Shown piece by piece: positions 57,311 through 64,000 of a stretch of DNA of 64,000 nt. The stretch is taken from positions 868,001-932,000 of the forward strand of contig NZ_JAADJT010000001.1 in the NCBI RefSeq assembly GCF_011090165.1, given 5' to 3'. The notes below the pieces were generated by a model. That model worked only from the letters and a program-made list of their open reading frames with translations. It was not told where the DNA came from and made no database searches. Within the stretch, counting starts at the first letter, position 1; every line of letters begins with the position of its first letter. This DNA comes from Duganella aceris (GTDB taxonomy: Bacteria > Pseudomonadota > Gammaproteobacteria > Burkholderiales > Burkholderiaceae_D). The position numbers and the translations under genes were made by a program.

Positions 57311-59149
57311 ATGAACCAGACCTCGCTTGACAAACAAAGTGGCGGTGCAGAAGATAGTCAGATAGCCCGCATCGTGCGGCTGGAGACCAATATGGACAAC
57401 GTCACCAGCATACTTCCGTCTTTGCAAAAGAAAGAGGAAGAACATCACCAGTCCACCCTGCTGCGGATGGATCATCTGCACCAATTGGCGTTGACGCGGA
57501 TGGACCATCTCCACCACTTGGCCTTGACGCGGATGGACGACAACAAACAGGCCATGCTCGACAGGATAGACTCGCTGTCCGACAAGGTGGACCGGAACAA
57601 CCTATCCACGCTCGCCAAAATCCACGAAAACAGCCAGTCCACGCTTGCTCGCATGGATCAGTACAGTCGGTCGCTGTCCGACAAGGTGAACCAAAACAAC
57701 CAGTCGACGCTCGCCCGAATGGATCAGTACAACCAGTCGCTGTCCGATAGGGTGGAGCGAAGCAGCCAGTTCGCGCTCGTTAAAATCGATGAAAACAGCC
57801 GGTCCACGTTTGCTCGCATGGATCAGTACAATCGGTCGCTGTCCGACAAGGTAGACCAAAACAATCAGTCCACGCTCGCCCGGATGGATCAGTACAGCCA
57901 GTCGTTATCCGAAAAGGTAGAGCGGAGCAGCCAGTTCGCGCTCGCTAAAATCGATGAAAACAGCCAGTCCACGCTTGCTCGCATGGATCAGTACAATCGG
58001 TCGTTGTCCGACAAGGTGGACCAAAACAATCAGTTCGCGCTTGCCCGGATGGATCAGTACAACCAGTCGCTGTCCGATAAGGTTGAGCGAAGCAGCCAGT
58101 TCGCGCTCGTTAAAATCGATGAAAACAGCCAGTCCACGTTTGCTCGCATGGATCAGTACAATCAGTCGCTGTCCGACAAGGTGGACCAAAACAATCAGTC
58201 CACGCTTGCCCGGATGGATCAATACAGCCAGTCGTTATCCGAAAAGGTGGAGCGAAGCAGCCAGTTCGCGCTCGCTAAAATCGATGAAAACAGCCAGTCC
58301 ACGCTTGCTCGCATGGATCAGTACAATCAGTCGCTGTCCGACAAGGTGGACCAAAACAATCAGTCCACGCTCGCCCGGATGGATCAGTACAACCAGTCGC
58401 TGTCCGATAAGGTGGAGCGGAGCAGCCAGTTCGCGCTCACTAAAATCGACGAAAACAGCCAGTCCACGCTTGCTCGCATGGATCAGTACAGCCAGTCGCT
58501 GTCCGACAAGGTGGAGCGAAGCAGCCAGGTCGCGTTCGCTAAAATCGACGAAAGCAGCCAGTCCACGCTTGTTCGCATGGATCAGTACAACCAGTCGCTG
58601 TCCGATAAGGTGGAGCGAAGCAGCCAGTTCGCGCTCGCTAAAATCGACGAGAACCGCCAGTCGATGCTTGCTCGCATGGATCAGTACAATCAGTCGCTCT
58701 CCGACAAGGTGGATCAGAACAACCAGTCCACGCTTGCCCGAATGGATCAGTACAACCAGTCGCTGTCCGACAAGGTGGACCGGAACAACCACTCCACGCT
58801 TGCCCGGATGGATCAGTACAGCCAGTCGCTGTCTGAGAAAATCGACAAGGACAACCAGTCGACGCTCGCAAGGATGGACGTATACAATCAGTCGCTGTCT
58901 GAGAAAATCGACAAGGGCAACCAATCGACGCTCGCTAGGATGGACATATACAATCAGTCGCTGTCTGACAGGATGGACCAGAGCAATCGCTCACTGCTGG
59001 ACCGTATTGAGCGCGGCTTCGATCGCGCCAACGACCGTGTCGACCGCTCGGACGAACGGCATGGTCGTGACATGCGCTGGGTGATCGGCTTGCTCGTCAC
59101 TAATACCGTGGCGATCGTCGGCGTCGCCATCCGCCTGATCGCGGCCTGA
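57311..59149 (+). CDS. Hendecad-repeat coiled-coil protein with C-terminal membrane anchor
   Basis: The 612-aa protein divides cleanly. Residues 1-47 are unique (with IARIVRLETNMDNV, a helical motif). Residues 48-80 hold three early 11-mers. Residues 88-571 are 44 tandem 11-residue repeats of the types STLARMDQYNQ, SLSDKVDQNNQ, SLSDKVERSSQ and FALAKIDENSQ. Residues 572-612 hold a charged stretch and one membrane helix (WVIGLLVTNTVAIVGVAIRL). Eleven-residue periodicity predicts a right-handed coiled coil about 70 nm long if fully helical (484 residues at 0.15 nm). I do not recognise a characterised family; small tail-anchored coiled-coil proteins have a similar C-terminus. No signal peptide is seen, so the coil should lie in the cytoplasm. 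Confidence 0.75.
   Translation: MNQTSLDKQSGGAEDSQIARIVRLETNMDNVTSILPSLQKKEEEHHQSTLLRMDHLHQLALTRMDHLHHLALTRMDDNKQAMLDRIDSLSDKVDRNNLSTLAKIHENSQSTLARMDQYSRSLSDKVNQNNQSTLARMDQYNQSLSDRVERSSQFALVKIDENSRSTFARMDQYNRSLSDKVDQNNQSTLARMDQYSQSLSEKVERSSQFALAKIDENSQSTLARMDQYNRSLSDKVDQNNQFALARMDQYNQSLSDKVERSSQFALVKIDENSQSTFARMDQYNQSLSDKVDQNNQSTLARMDQYSQSLSEKVERSSQFALAKIDENSQSTLARMDQYNQSLSDKVDQNNQSTLARMDQYNQSLSDKVERSSQFALTKIDENSQSTLARMDQYSQSLSDKVERSSQVAFAKIDESSQSTLVRMDQYNQSLSDKVERSSQFALAKIDENRQSMLARMDQYNQSLSDKVDQNNQSTLARMDQYNQSLSDKVDRNNHSTLARMDQYSQSLSEKIDKDNQSTLARMDVYNQSLSEKIDKGNQSTLARMDIYNQSLSDRMDQSNRSLLDRIERGFDRANDRVDRSDERHGRDMRWVIGLLVTNTVAIVGVAIRLIAA
57572..59023 (+). repeat. 33-bp tandem repeats in higher-order 165-bp units
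   Basis: Forty-four 33-bp units follow one another without a break. They group into five-unit blocks (165 bp, 55 residues) beginning at 57605, 57770, 57935, 58100 and 58265, then two shortened three-unit blocks at 58430 and 58529, one five-unit block at 58628, and seven diverged units from 58793. The near identity of blocks points to recent duplication by unequal crossing over or slippage. Confidence 0.9.
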
Positions 59150-60325
59150 TCAGGCGACCGTGCTGAAGAAGCGCAGCATTTCACGGCTGGCGTCCGGGCC
59201 TTTGGCGTCGGTGTAGCTGCCGTGGGCGCTGCCGCCCGACCAGGCGTGGCCGGCGCCGTGCACCACCCAGTGTTCGCCGACCGCCGTACCGTCCTTCTTG
59301 ACGTGCGTAGTCTGCGTGTAGCGATGCCCGTTCGGCACCGCGCCCGATTGCACCGACGGCCGCGCGTCCTTGTGGCTGTTCAGCCGTTGCTCGATCACCT
59401 GCTCGCCGTTGCGCGGATTGACCGTGGTGTCGCTGTCGCCATGGAACACGATGATGGGCTGCGAACTATTCCCGCCCTTGTGCGCAGTGGCCGCGCCGCG
59501 TTTCATGGCGCTCAGCGCCGACGGCAGATCCTGCGCCGAAGCGAACGGCAACCCCGAATGCACGCCCACCGCCGCGAACAATTCCGGATACAGCGTGCCG
59601 ACGATCACCGCCATCGCGCCGCCGGCCGACAGTCCGGCCACATACACCTGCCGCTCATTGACCGGATACTCGTCGATGATCTGCTGCGCGATGCCGGCGA
59701 TGATCGACGGCTCGCCCTGGCCATGCTGCTGGTCGATGGCGTTGAACCAGTTCCAGCACTTGGACTGGTTGTGGTTGGCGGTCTGCTCTGGATAGGCCAC
59801 CAGCCATTCCATTTCCTCGGCCAGCTGGTTCATCTGCGTGCCGGCGGCGAAATCGTCCGGATTCTGGGTGCAGCCGTGCAGCATCACCAGCAGCGGCATC
59901 GCCTGGCCGTGGTAGCTTGACGGAATGTACAGCTTGTAATTGCGCGACCCCGCATGGTTGCTATAACTGCCACGGATGAATTGCGCGCCTTCCGGCAGCG
60001 CCGCCGCCGGGTGCGACACGGTACCGACATCGATGGCGCGATCGATATTCGCTTGCAGATCGATCTTGATGCCCATGCGGTTCAACATATCCTGCGCGTA
60101 TTCGGTCGGATTGGTGGCCGGGTTCGGCGCGGTGGCCTGATGCTGCGGCGGCGTGCCGGCGTCGTTCGATTCGCTGCGCGGCGCCGCGTTCGGCGGCGGC
60201 GGATTGATGTCGCGCATGGCCGGTTGCGTCGCCGGCGCCGGCGGGCGATGCAGATGCACCGCTTGCATGGTTTGCTGCAGTTTTTGCGCAACGTCGCGCA
60301 TATTGTTTAAAAATGGTAATTTCAT
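59150..60325 (-). CDS. PHB depolymerase-family esterase (type 1 catalytic domain)
   Basis: The 391-aa protein has an N-terminal low-complexity region (residues about 20-75, rich in Pro, Ala, Asn) and an alpha/beta hydrolase domain of the PHB depolymerase family. LLVMLHGCTQNPDDFAAGTQMN near residue 148 forms the oxyanion region, the nucleophile lies in VAGLSAGGAMAV near residue 228, the acid in VFHGDSDTTVNP near residue 295 and the histidine in VHGAGHAWSGG near residue 360. No signal peptide is evident, so it may act inside the cell on PHB granules. It lies 9 nt after the ribbon-helix-helix gene and shares its transcript. Confidence 0.83.
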   Translation of the reverse strand: MKLPFLNNMRDVAQKLQQTMQAVHLHRPPAPATQPAMRDINPPPPNAAPRSESNDAGTPPQHQATAPNPATNPTEYAQDMLNRMGIKIDLQANIDRAIDVGTVSHPAAALPEGAQFIRGSYSNHAGSRNYKLYIPSSYHGQAMPLLVMLHGCTQNPDDFAAGTQMNQLAEEMEWLVAYPEQTANHNQSKCWNWFNAIDQQHGQGEPSIIAGIAQQIIDEYPVNERQVYVAGLSAGGAMAVIVGTLYPELFAAVGVHSGLPFASAQDLPSALSAMKRGAATAHKGGNSSQPIIVFHGDSDTTVNPRNGEQVIEQRLNSHKDARPSVQSGAVPNGHRYTQTTHVKKDGTAVGEHWVVHGAGHAWSGGSAHGSYTDAKGPDASREMLRFFSTVA

Positions 60326-60334
60326 AGTGGTTCC

Positions 60335-60757
60335 TTAATGGATGCGCTGCGCCAGTGCGGTTTTGAGCACGGCGCTGGCGTGCAGCGAGCCGAGTACAAA
60401 AATTGATTCGATGGTCGCCAGCGCCAGTTCGACCGATACGTCGCTGGCGATGCTGGCCAAGCCCAGTACCTGGATCTGCAACCGTTGGCCGGCGGCCTGG
60501 ATACGCTCCAGGTCGGCCCGCGAATAGTGCTGCATGCCCAGCACCAGGCTTTTGCGCGCGACGGTCTGTTTCACCACGTCAGCGTGCTGGTTCAACTGAT
60601 TGCGGATCGCGGTGCGGATCAGATCGGTGCGGTTCGAGTAAAACCCTTCCTGCACCAGCAGGTCAATCTGCCCCAAGTCGATGGGACCGAGGTTGATCGT
60701 GATCTTTTCCGACTCTGCGGTCTTCAGTTTTAATTCTTGCTGTGCCATGTTCTCCAT
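60335..60757 (-). CDS. Ribbon-helix-helix (CopG-like) transcriptional regulator
   Basis: The 140-aa protein has a CopG/MetJ-type ribbon-helix-helix at residues about 17-57: KITINLGPIDLGQIDLLVQEGFYSNRTDLIRTAIRNQL, seen as the strand KITINLGPI and the helices DLLVQEGFYSNRTDLIRTAI. An 80-residue C-terminal extension (QIQVLGLASIASDVSVELALATIESIFVLGSLHASAVL in part) is predicted helical and may sense a ligand. It is upstream of a PHB-depolymerase-family gene, so it may repress PHB breakdown. A palindrome lies just before its start. An alternative start is the ATG at 60748. Confidence 0.75.
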   Translation of the reverse strand: MENMAQQELKLKTAESEKITINLGPIDLGQIDLLVQEGFYSNRTDLIRTAIRNQLNQHADVVKQTVARKSLVLGMQHYSRADLERIQAAGQRLQIQVLGLASIASDVSVELALATIESIFVLGSLHASAVLKTALAQRIH

Positions 60758-60763
60758 CCATTC

Positions 60764-60781
60764 ACCATCTATATGGATGGT
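60764..60781. promoter_or_regulatory. Candidate ribbon-helix-helix operator
   Basis: ACCATC (60764-60769) and GATGGT (60776-60781) are inverted about a TATATG centre, 7 bp before the regulator start codon. Further CCATC copies lie beside it at 60754-60758 region. Position suggests autorepression. Inference only. Confidence 0.4.
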
Positions 60782-60833
60782 AGTATGGGCCCGAAATGCA
60801 CAAAGTCAAGCGGGTTCAGGTCATAATGTCGGC

Positions 60834-61040
60834 ATGAGTGAACCAACCAACATAACGCCGGTGCCTTCCCCCTGCGTCAGCCTGTGCAAGATGGATGCCG
60901 ACCGCCGCTACTGCATGGGCTGCCTGCGCACCATTCCCGAGATCATTGCCTGGAGCAAGGCCGACGACGATTACAAGCGCGCCGTCTGGGCCGAACTGCC
61001 GTCGCGCCGGGCCACCGTCGACGCCGAAGAGGACGAATGA
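60834..61040 (+). CDS. DUF1289 protein
   Basis: The 68-aa protein has the DUF1289 pattern: CVSLCKMDADRRYCMGCLRTIPEIIAWS, seen as PSPCVSLCKMDADRRYCMGC, with four cysteines likely binding a metal. Function unknown, sometimes linked to Fe-S protein genes. The open frame reaches upstream to 60681, but homology begins at MSEPTN. It overlaps the MBL-fold gene by 4 nt (ATGA), so the two form an operon. Confidence 0.85.
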   Translation: MSEPTNITPVPSPCVSLCKMDADRRYCMGCLRTIPEIIAWSKADDDYKRAVWAELPSRRATVDAEEDE

Positions 61041-61945
61041 ACGCGCTGCCGGAGTCGATCCAGGTGTTCGAACGGGGCTGGCTCTCGTCGAACAATATCC
61101 TGTTGCTGGGCCGCCACGATACGGCCATCATCGACACCGGCTACCTGAGCCACGCGCCGCAGACGCTGGAACTGGTGCGGCACGCCTTGCGTGGCCGCCA
61201 TCTGGATCGCATCATCAACACCCATTTGCATTCCGACCATTGCGGCGGCAACGCGCTGTTGCAGGCCCACTACGGCAGCGACACCGCGATTCCGGTGGCC
61301 GAGGCGGAAAAAGTGCGGCATTGGGACGTGGACGCGCTCAGCTTCAAGGCCACCGGCCAGTGCTGCGACCGCTTCACCTTCGACGCCACCATTGCGCCGG
61401 GCGACGTGCTGCAACTGGCCGACATGGAATGGCGGGCGCTGGGCGCGCCCGGCCACGATCCGCATTCGCTGATTTTCTACTGCCCGCAGGAGCGGGTGCT
61501 GGTCTCGGCCGACGCGCTGTGGGAAAACGGCTTCGGCGTGATCTTCCCCGAGCTGGACGGCGAATCCGGCTTCGCCGAGGCGCGCGCCACGCTGGATCTG
61601 ATCGCCGGGCTGGACGTGCGGCTGGTGATCCCCGGCCACGGCGCGCCGTTCGCCGATGTGGCCGGCGCGCTGGCGCGAGCCTATTCTCGGCTCGACTACC
61701 TGGCGGCCGATCCGTTGCGCAACGCGCAGAACGCGCTGAAAGTGCTGCTCAAGTTCCTGTTGCTGGAGCGGCAGCGCATCGCGCTGGCAGACGTACCGCA
61801 GCTGCTGCTGGCGATGCCGGTGTTCGAAGCGGCCAACCGCAACTTCCTGCACCAGTCGCCGGAACAGCTGGGCAGCTGGGCGGTCAGCCAGCTGGTACGC
61901 GCCGCTGCCGCCCGCGTCGAGGGTGAGTACTTACTGAACGAGTGA
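61037..61945 (+). CDS. MBL-fold metallo-hydrolase
   Basis: The 302-aa metallo-beta-lactamase-fold protein has the metal motif THLHSDHCGG near residue 61, GAPGHDPHSLIFYCPQERVLVSADALWE near residue 138 (metal-binding His then Asp; seen as LGAPGHDPHSLIFYCP) and VIPGHGAPF near residue 198. The family covers glyoxalase II and quorum or thioesterase-like hydrolases; the substrate is unknown. The ATG at 61037 is coupled to DUF1289. In this group a C-terminal winged helix-like part follows residue 225. Confidence 0.87.
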   Translation: MNALPESIQVFERGWLSSNNILLLGRHDTAIIDTGYLSHAPQTLELVRHALRGRHLDRIINTHLHSDHCGGNALLQAHYGSDTAIPVAEAEKVRHWDVDALSFKATGQCCDRFTFDATIAPGDVLQLADMEWRALGAPGHDPHSLIFYCPQERVLVSADALWENGFGVIFPELDGESGFAEARATLDLIAGLDVRLVIPGHGAPFADVAGALARAYSRLDYLAADPLRNAQNALKVLLKFLLLERQRIALADVPQLLLAMPVFEAANRNFLHQSPEQLGSWAVSQLVRAAAARVEGEYLLNE

Positions 61946-61993
61946 AAATAGAGGAACTCGCCTAGTTTCTGCACGATCGTACTTTTTTCGATC

Positions 61994-61999
61994 TATAAT
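61994..61999 (+). promoter_or_regulatory. Possible -10 element upstream of nitronate monooxygenase gene
   Basis: A perfect TATAAT lies 36 bp before the ATG at 62036 in the 90-bp gap after the MBL gene. No clear -35 hexamer is found at the right distance. An 8-bp inverted repeat, GAACTCGC/GCGAGTTC, also lies in this gap. Confidence 0.3.
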
Positions 62000-62035
62000 C
62001 GTTTTTCCGATTAATTTCCTCACAGCGAGTTCGCC

Positions 62036-62989
62036 ATGGCCCTGCCTGCAGCGTTGCAAAATCTTTCACTCCCGGTTATCGCCTCCCCGTTGTTCATCGC
62101 CAGCGGCCCGGCCCTGGTCGCGGCGCAGTGCAAGGCCGGCATCGTCGGTTCCTTCCCGGCGCTCAATGCGCGGCCGGCGGAATTGCTGGATGTGTGGCTG
62201 ACCGATCTGCAACAGGAACTGGCCGACTATCAGGCCGCCAATCCGGGCAAGCGCGTCGGCCCGATCGCCGTCAACCAGATCGTGCACCAGTCGAACGACC
62301 GGCTGGCGCATGACGTCGAAGTCTGCGTCAAGCACCAGATTCCGATCATCATCTCGTCGCTGCGCGCGCCGCCGAAGGAAATGCTGGACGCCATCCACAG
62401 CTACGGCGGCATCGTCATGCACGACGTGATCTCGATCCGCCACGCGGAAAAAGCGCTGGAGGCGGGCGTCGACGGCTTGATCCTGGTTGCCAGCGGCGCC
62501 GGCGGCCATGCCGGCACCTTGTCGCCGTTCGCGCTGGTGGGCGAGGTGCGCAAGTTCTTCAACGGTCCGGTCGCGCTGTCGGGCGCCATCGCCACCGGCG
62601 ACGCGGTGCTGGCGGCGCAGGCGATGGGCGCGGACTTCGCGTACATCGGCTCGCGCTGGCTGGCGACCAGGGAATCGAACGTCAGCGAAAGTTATCGCGA
62701 GGCGATCGTCGAATCGGCCGCCGCCGACATCGTGTACTCGAACCTGTTCACCGGCGTGCACGGCAACTACCTGAAGAAATCCATCGTCGCCGCCGGCCTG
62801 GATCCGGACGCGCTGCCGCAGGCCGACAAGACCGCGATGAACTTCGGCTCCGCCAGCGCCAAGGCCTGGCGCGACATCTGGGGCGCCGGCCAGGGCGTGG
62901 GCCTGATGGACGACATCCCGACCACCGCCGAGATGGTGGCGCGCCTGAAGGCCGAGTACAACGCCGCGCGCGCGCGCCTGGCTTTGTAA
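62036..62989 (+). CDS. Nitronate monooxygenase (2-nitropropane dioxygenase family)
   Basis: The 317-aa flavoprotein oxidises alkyl nitronates using FMN. The N-terminus has PVIASPLFIASGPALVAAQCKAGIVGSFPALNARP (seen as IASPLFIASGPALVAAQCKA) and the middle holds the active-site GVDGLILVASGAGGHAGTLSPFALV near residue 142, with the catalytic His in the GAGGHAG motif. GADFAYIGSRWLAT near residue 200 binds the FMN phosphate. Length matches class I/II enzymes. Confidence 0.9.
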   Translation: MALPAALQNLSLPVIASPLFIASGPALVAAQCKAGIVGSFPALNARPAELLDVWLTDLQQELADYQAANPGKRVGPIAVNQIVHQSNDRLAHDVEVCVKHQIPIIISSLRAPPKEMLDAIHSYGGIVMHDVISIRHAEKALEAGVDGLILVASGAGGHAGTLSPFALVGEVRKFFNGPVALSGAIATGDAVLAAQAMGADFAYIGSRWLATRESNVSESYREAIVESAAADIVYSNLFTGVHGNYLKKSIVAAGLDPDALPQADKTAMNFGSASAKAWRDIWGAGQGVGLMDDIPTTAEMVARLKAEYNAARARLAL

Positions 62990-63020
62990 CAGGGCGCGAA
63001 ACAAAATTTCGGGCGGTCCT

Positions 63021-63060
63021 GGATTGTTTTTAAGTTAATATCGATTGACCAAAACAATCC
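63021..63060. promoter_or_regulatory. 10-bp inverted repeat upstream of secreted hypothetical gene
   Basis: GGATTGTTTT (63021-63030) and AAAACAATCC (63051-63060) are perfect complements separated by 20 nt, and the arms extend to 12 of 13 matches. They end 10 bp before the next start codon. Could be a leader hairpin hiding the ribosome site or a binding site. Confidence 0.4.
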
Positions 63061-63070
63061 GGGAAGCGTC

Positions 63071-63526
63071 ATGAAAAAGCTGCTGCTCTGCTCGATGTTG
63101 TCCACTTCCGCCATCTGTGGCGCCGCATTCGCCGCCGCCAGCGATCCGCAACCGTCAGCCTTCGATTGCGTGCAACCTCAAATTCCCTCGTATTCGACCT
63201 CCACCGAAGGCTTGCGCCGCGTTGAGAAGCGCATCGACGCGTGGACGCGTTGCGCCGGCGTTTATCTGGACAAGAATGACAGTGCCGCCGCCCGCGACCA
63301 GGTGCGGCAAGCGGCCCGGGAGATCGGCGCACGCCAGCAGGAGTGGATGGCCGCGACCGCGCGCTACAACAACGGCCAGGCCGCCGGCGGCATCGCCTTG
63401 ACGCTCATGGAGCGCGACCACGCGGAGTGGTATATGAGCACCGTCTCGGCGACGCGCAGCTATCGCTACGTCGCGCCGCTGCCTGCCGAAACCCGCATCG
63501 TCCCACTCGCATCCGAAGGCGGCTAG
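63071..63526 (+). CDS. Secreted hypothetical protein
   Basis: The 151-aa protein has a signal peptide (MKKLLLCSMLSTSAICGAAFA) and a small, mostly helical mature part with a Cys pair (FDCVQPQIP, then WTRCAGVYLD). I do not recognise a family. GTCATG supplies the start with GGGAAG about 6 nt upstream. It overlaps the convergent amidohydrolase gene by 4 bp. Confidence 0.7.
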   Translation: MKKLLLCSMLSTSAICGAAFAAASDPQPSAFDCVQPQIPSYSTSTEGLRRVEKRIDAWTRCAGVYLDKNDSAAARDQVRQAAREIGARQQEWMAATARYNNGQAAGGIALTLMERDHAEWYMSTVSATRSYRYVAPLPAETRIVPLASEGG

Positions 63527-64000
63527 CGCGCCGCCAGATTTTCCCGCGCCGTTTGTTTGCCGCGTATCCAGACCGTTTGCACGCTGTCGTAGGCGGCGAT
63601 GTCGGCCAGCGGCGAGGTTTTCATCAGCACCAGATTGGCGACCTTGCCGGCTTCGATCGTCCCCAAGTCCGCATCGAGCTTGAAGGTGCGGGCGTTGTTG
63701 ATGGTCGCCGCCTTGAAGATCTGCGCCAGCGACATGCCGGCCAGATGCAGGTTACGCATCTCCAGATACCCATTCAAGCCGGGGATATTGCCGTAGGTCG
63801 GCGATGACGGCGTATCGGTGCCGAACACGAAGTTGGCGTCTTTTTTCGCGAGATAGGCCACCACTTGCCGCTGCCGGCGCAACGGCTCCTCCATCCCCTG
63901 CCGCGCCGCCTCGTCGGTGTCGTCCTCGGTGACCTCCTGCTTGAACCAGTTGCCTTCCGGCGTCTTGAGCCAGGCCAGCATCGACTTCGGCAGCAGCTTG
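63523..64000 (-). CDS. Amidohydrolase-family protein, C-terminal part (5' end outside window)
   Basis: The 3' part (about 158 residues) of an imidazolonepropionase-like amidohydrolase enters from the right edge. Visible features are FGTDTPSSPTYGNIPGLNGYLEMRNL, with the conserved aspartate in the FGTD motif, and the typical C-terminal block GTIEAGKVANLVLMKTSPLADI. The internal ATG at 63981 is not the start, since the frame continues upstream. The metal-binding N-terminal part is outside the window. Substrate not known. Confidence 0.8.
   Translation of the reverse strand, partial: KLLPKSMLAWLKTPEGNWFKQEVTEDDTDEAARQGMEEPLRRQRQVVAYLAKKDANFVFGTDTPSSPTYGNIPGLNGYLEMRNLHLAGMSLAQIFKAATINNARTFKLDADLGTIEAGKVANLVLMKTSPLADIAAYDSVQTVWIRGKQTARENLAAR

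Noticed and set aside
57572..59023. CRISPR-like direct repeats
   Set aside because: There are no variable spacers; the units are continuous, 33 bp long and in frame with a protein. No cas genes are nearby.
57954..59084. A long alternative-frame ORF (376 codons) over the repeat gene, and several reverse-strand frames
   Set aside because: A 33-bp tandem repeat keeps every frame open when one unit lacks stops in that frame. The main frame has the N-terminal unique region, the coiled-coil pattern and the membrane anchor, so the others are by-products.

Overview
The window is a high-GC bacterial chromosome segment, most likely from a betaproteobacterium of the Oxalobacteraceae (Massilia/Duganella/Telluria group). 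This rests on the gene order mnmG-rsmG-parA-parB-atpIBEFHAGDC, on protein style (FtrA-type regulator, SlmA, a large TonB-dependent receptor) and on several polyhydroxybutyrate (PHB) degradation genes. The taxon call is inference; no database search was possible.

Layout. 1-5.2 kb: the 3' end of a GMC oxidoreductase, then a branched-chain amino acid type ABC transporter (livG-livF-livK-terminator-livH-livM). 5.2-9.4 kb: a lipoprotein-type 3-hydroxybutyrate oligomer hydrolase, an iron-dependent alcohol dehydrogenase on the other strand, and a TSUP permease. 9.35-21.2 kb: the conserved core. Two parS sites flank a terminator and are followed by mnmG, rsmG, an AT-rich palindrome array, parA, parB, a perfect 14-bp inverted repeat, a good sigma70 promoter and the full F1Fo ATP synthase operon. 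21.2-22.4 kb: a small accessory scar with a decayed TetA-like MFS gene and a DUF433/DUF5615 toxin-antitoxin pair. 22.4-23.2 kb: a CPBP membrane protease.

23.4-35.5 kb: a sugar locus that looks like an N-acetylgalactosamine / alpha-galactoside utilisation system. It holds a TonB-dependent receptor, a DMT-family permease, AgaZ/GatZ, AgaS, a BadF-type amino sugar kinase, a secreted amidohydrolase, a DeoR/AgaR-type repressor, a CBM9-like protein and a Tat-exported GH36-like enzyme. TTTCG/CGAAA operator-like repeats precede the receptor gene. 35.5-37 kb: an AraC regulator and a glutathione S-transferase. 37-39 kb: a lower-GC two-gene unit (RecF/OLD-like ATPase plus a TOPRIM-like protein) that resembles an anti-phage module.

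39-46.6 kb: a polyamine/membrane cluster. speD, a 59-aa Gly/Ser-rich microprotein, a DUF4178 zinc-ribbon protein, an SPFH-SHOCT protein and DUF350 lie on the minus strand; a membrane-embedded aminopropyltransferase, an FAD oxidoreductase and a PPK2 kinase diverge from them. 46.6-54.9 kb: housekeeping and metabolic genes (gabD, type-2 PHB depolymerase, glutathione peroxidase, rhodanese/ftrA, DUF1428, fused pabBC, slmA, HAD nucleotidase). 54.9-57 kb: TraB/GumN protein, tRNA-Thr(GGT), argB. 57-60.8 kb: a CWC cysteine-rich protein, a 612-aa protein made almost wholly of 11-residue repeats with a C-terminal membrane anchor, and a ribbon-helix-helix regulator with a PHB-depolymerase-family esterase. 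60.8-64 kb: DUF1289, an MBL-fold hydrolase, nitronate monooxygenase, a secreted hypothetical protein and the 3' part of an amidohydrolase cut by the window end.

Most promising for follow-up: the hendecad-repeat protein, the polyamine/SPFH/DUF4178 cluster, the ATPase-TOPRIM pair, and the operator arrays before parA and before the TonB receptor.
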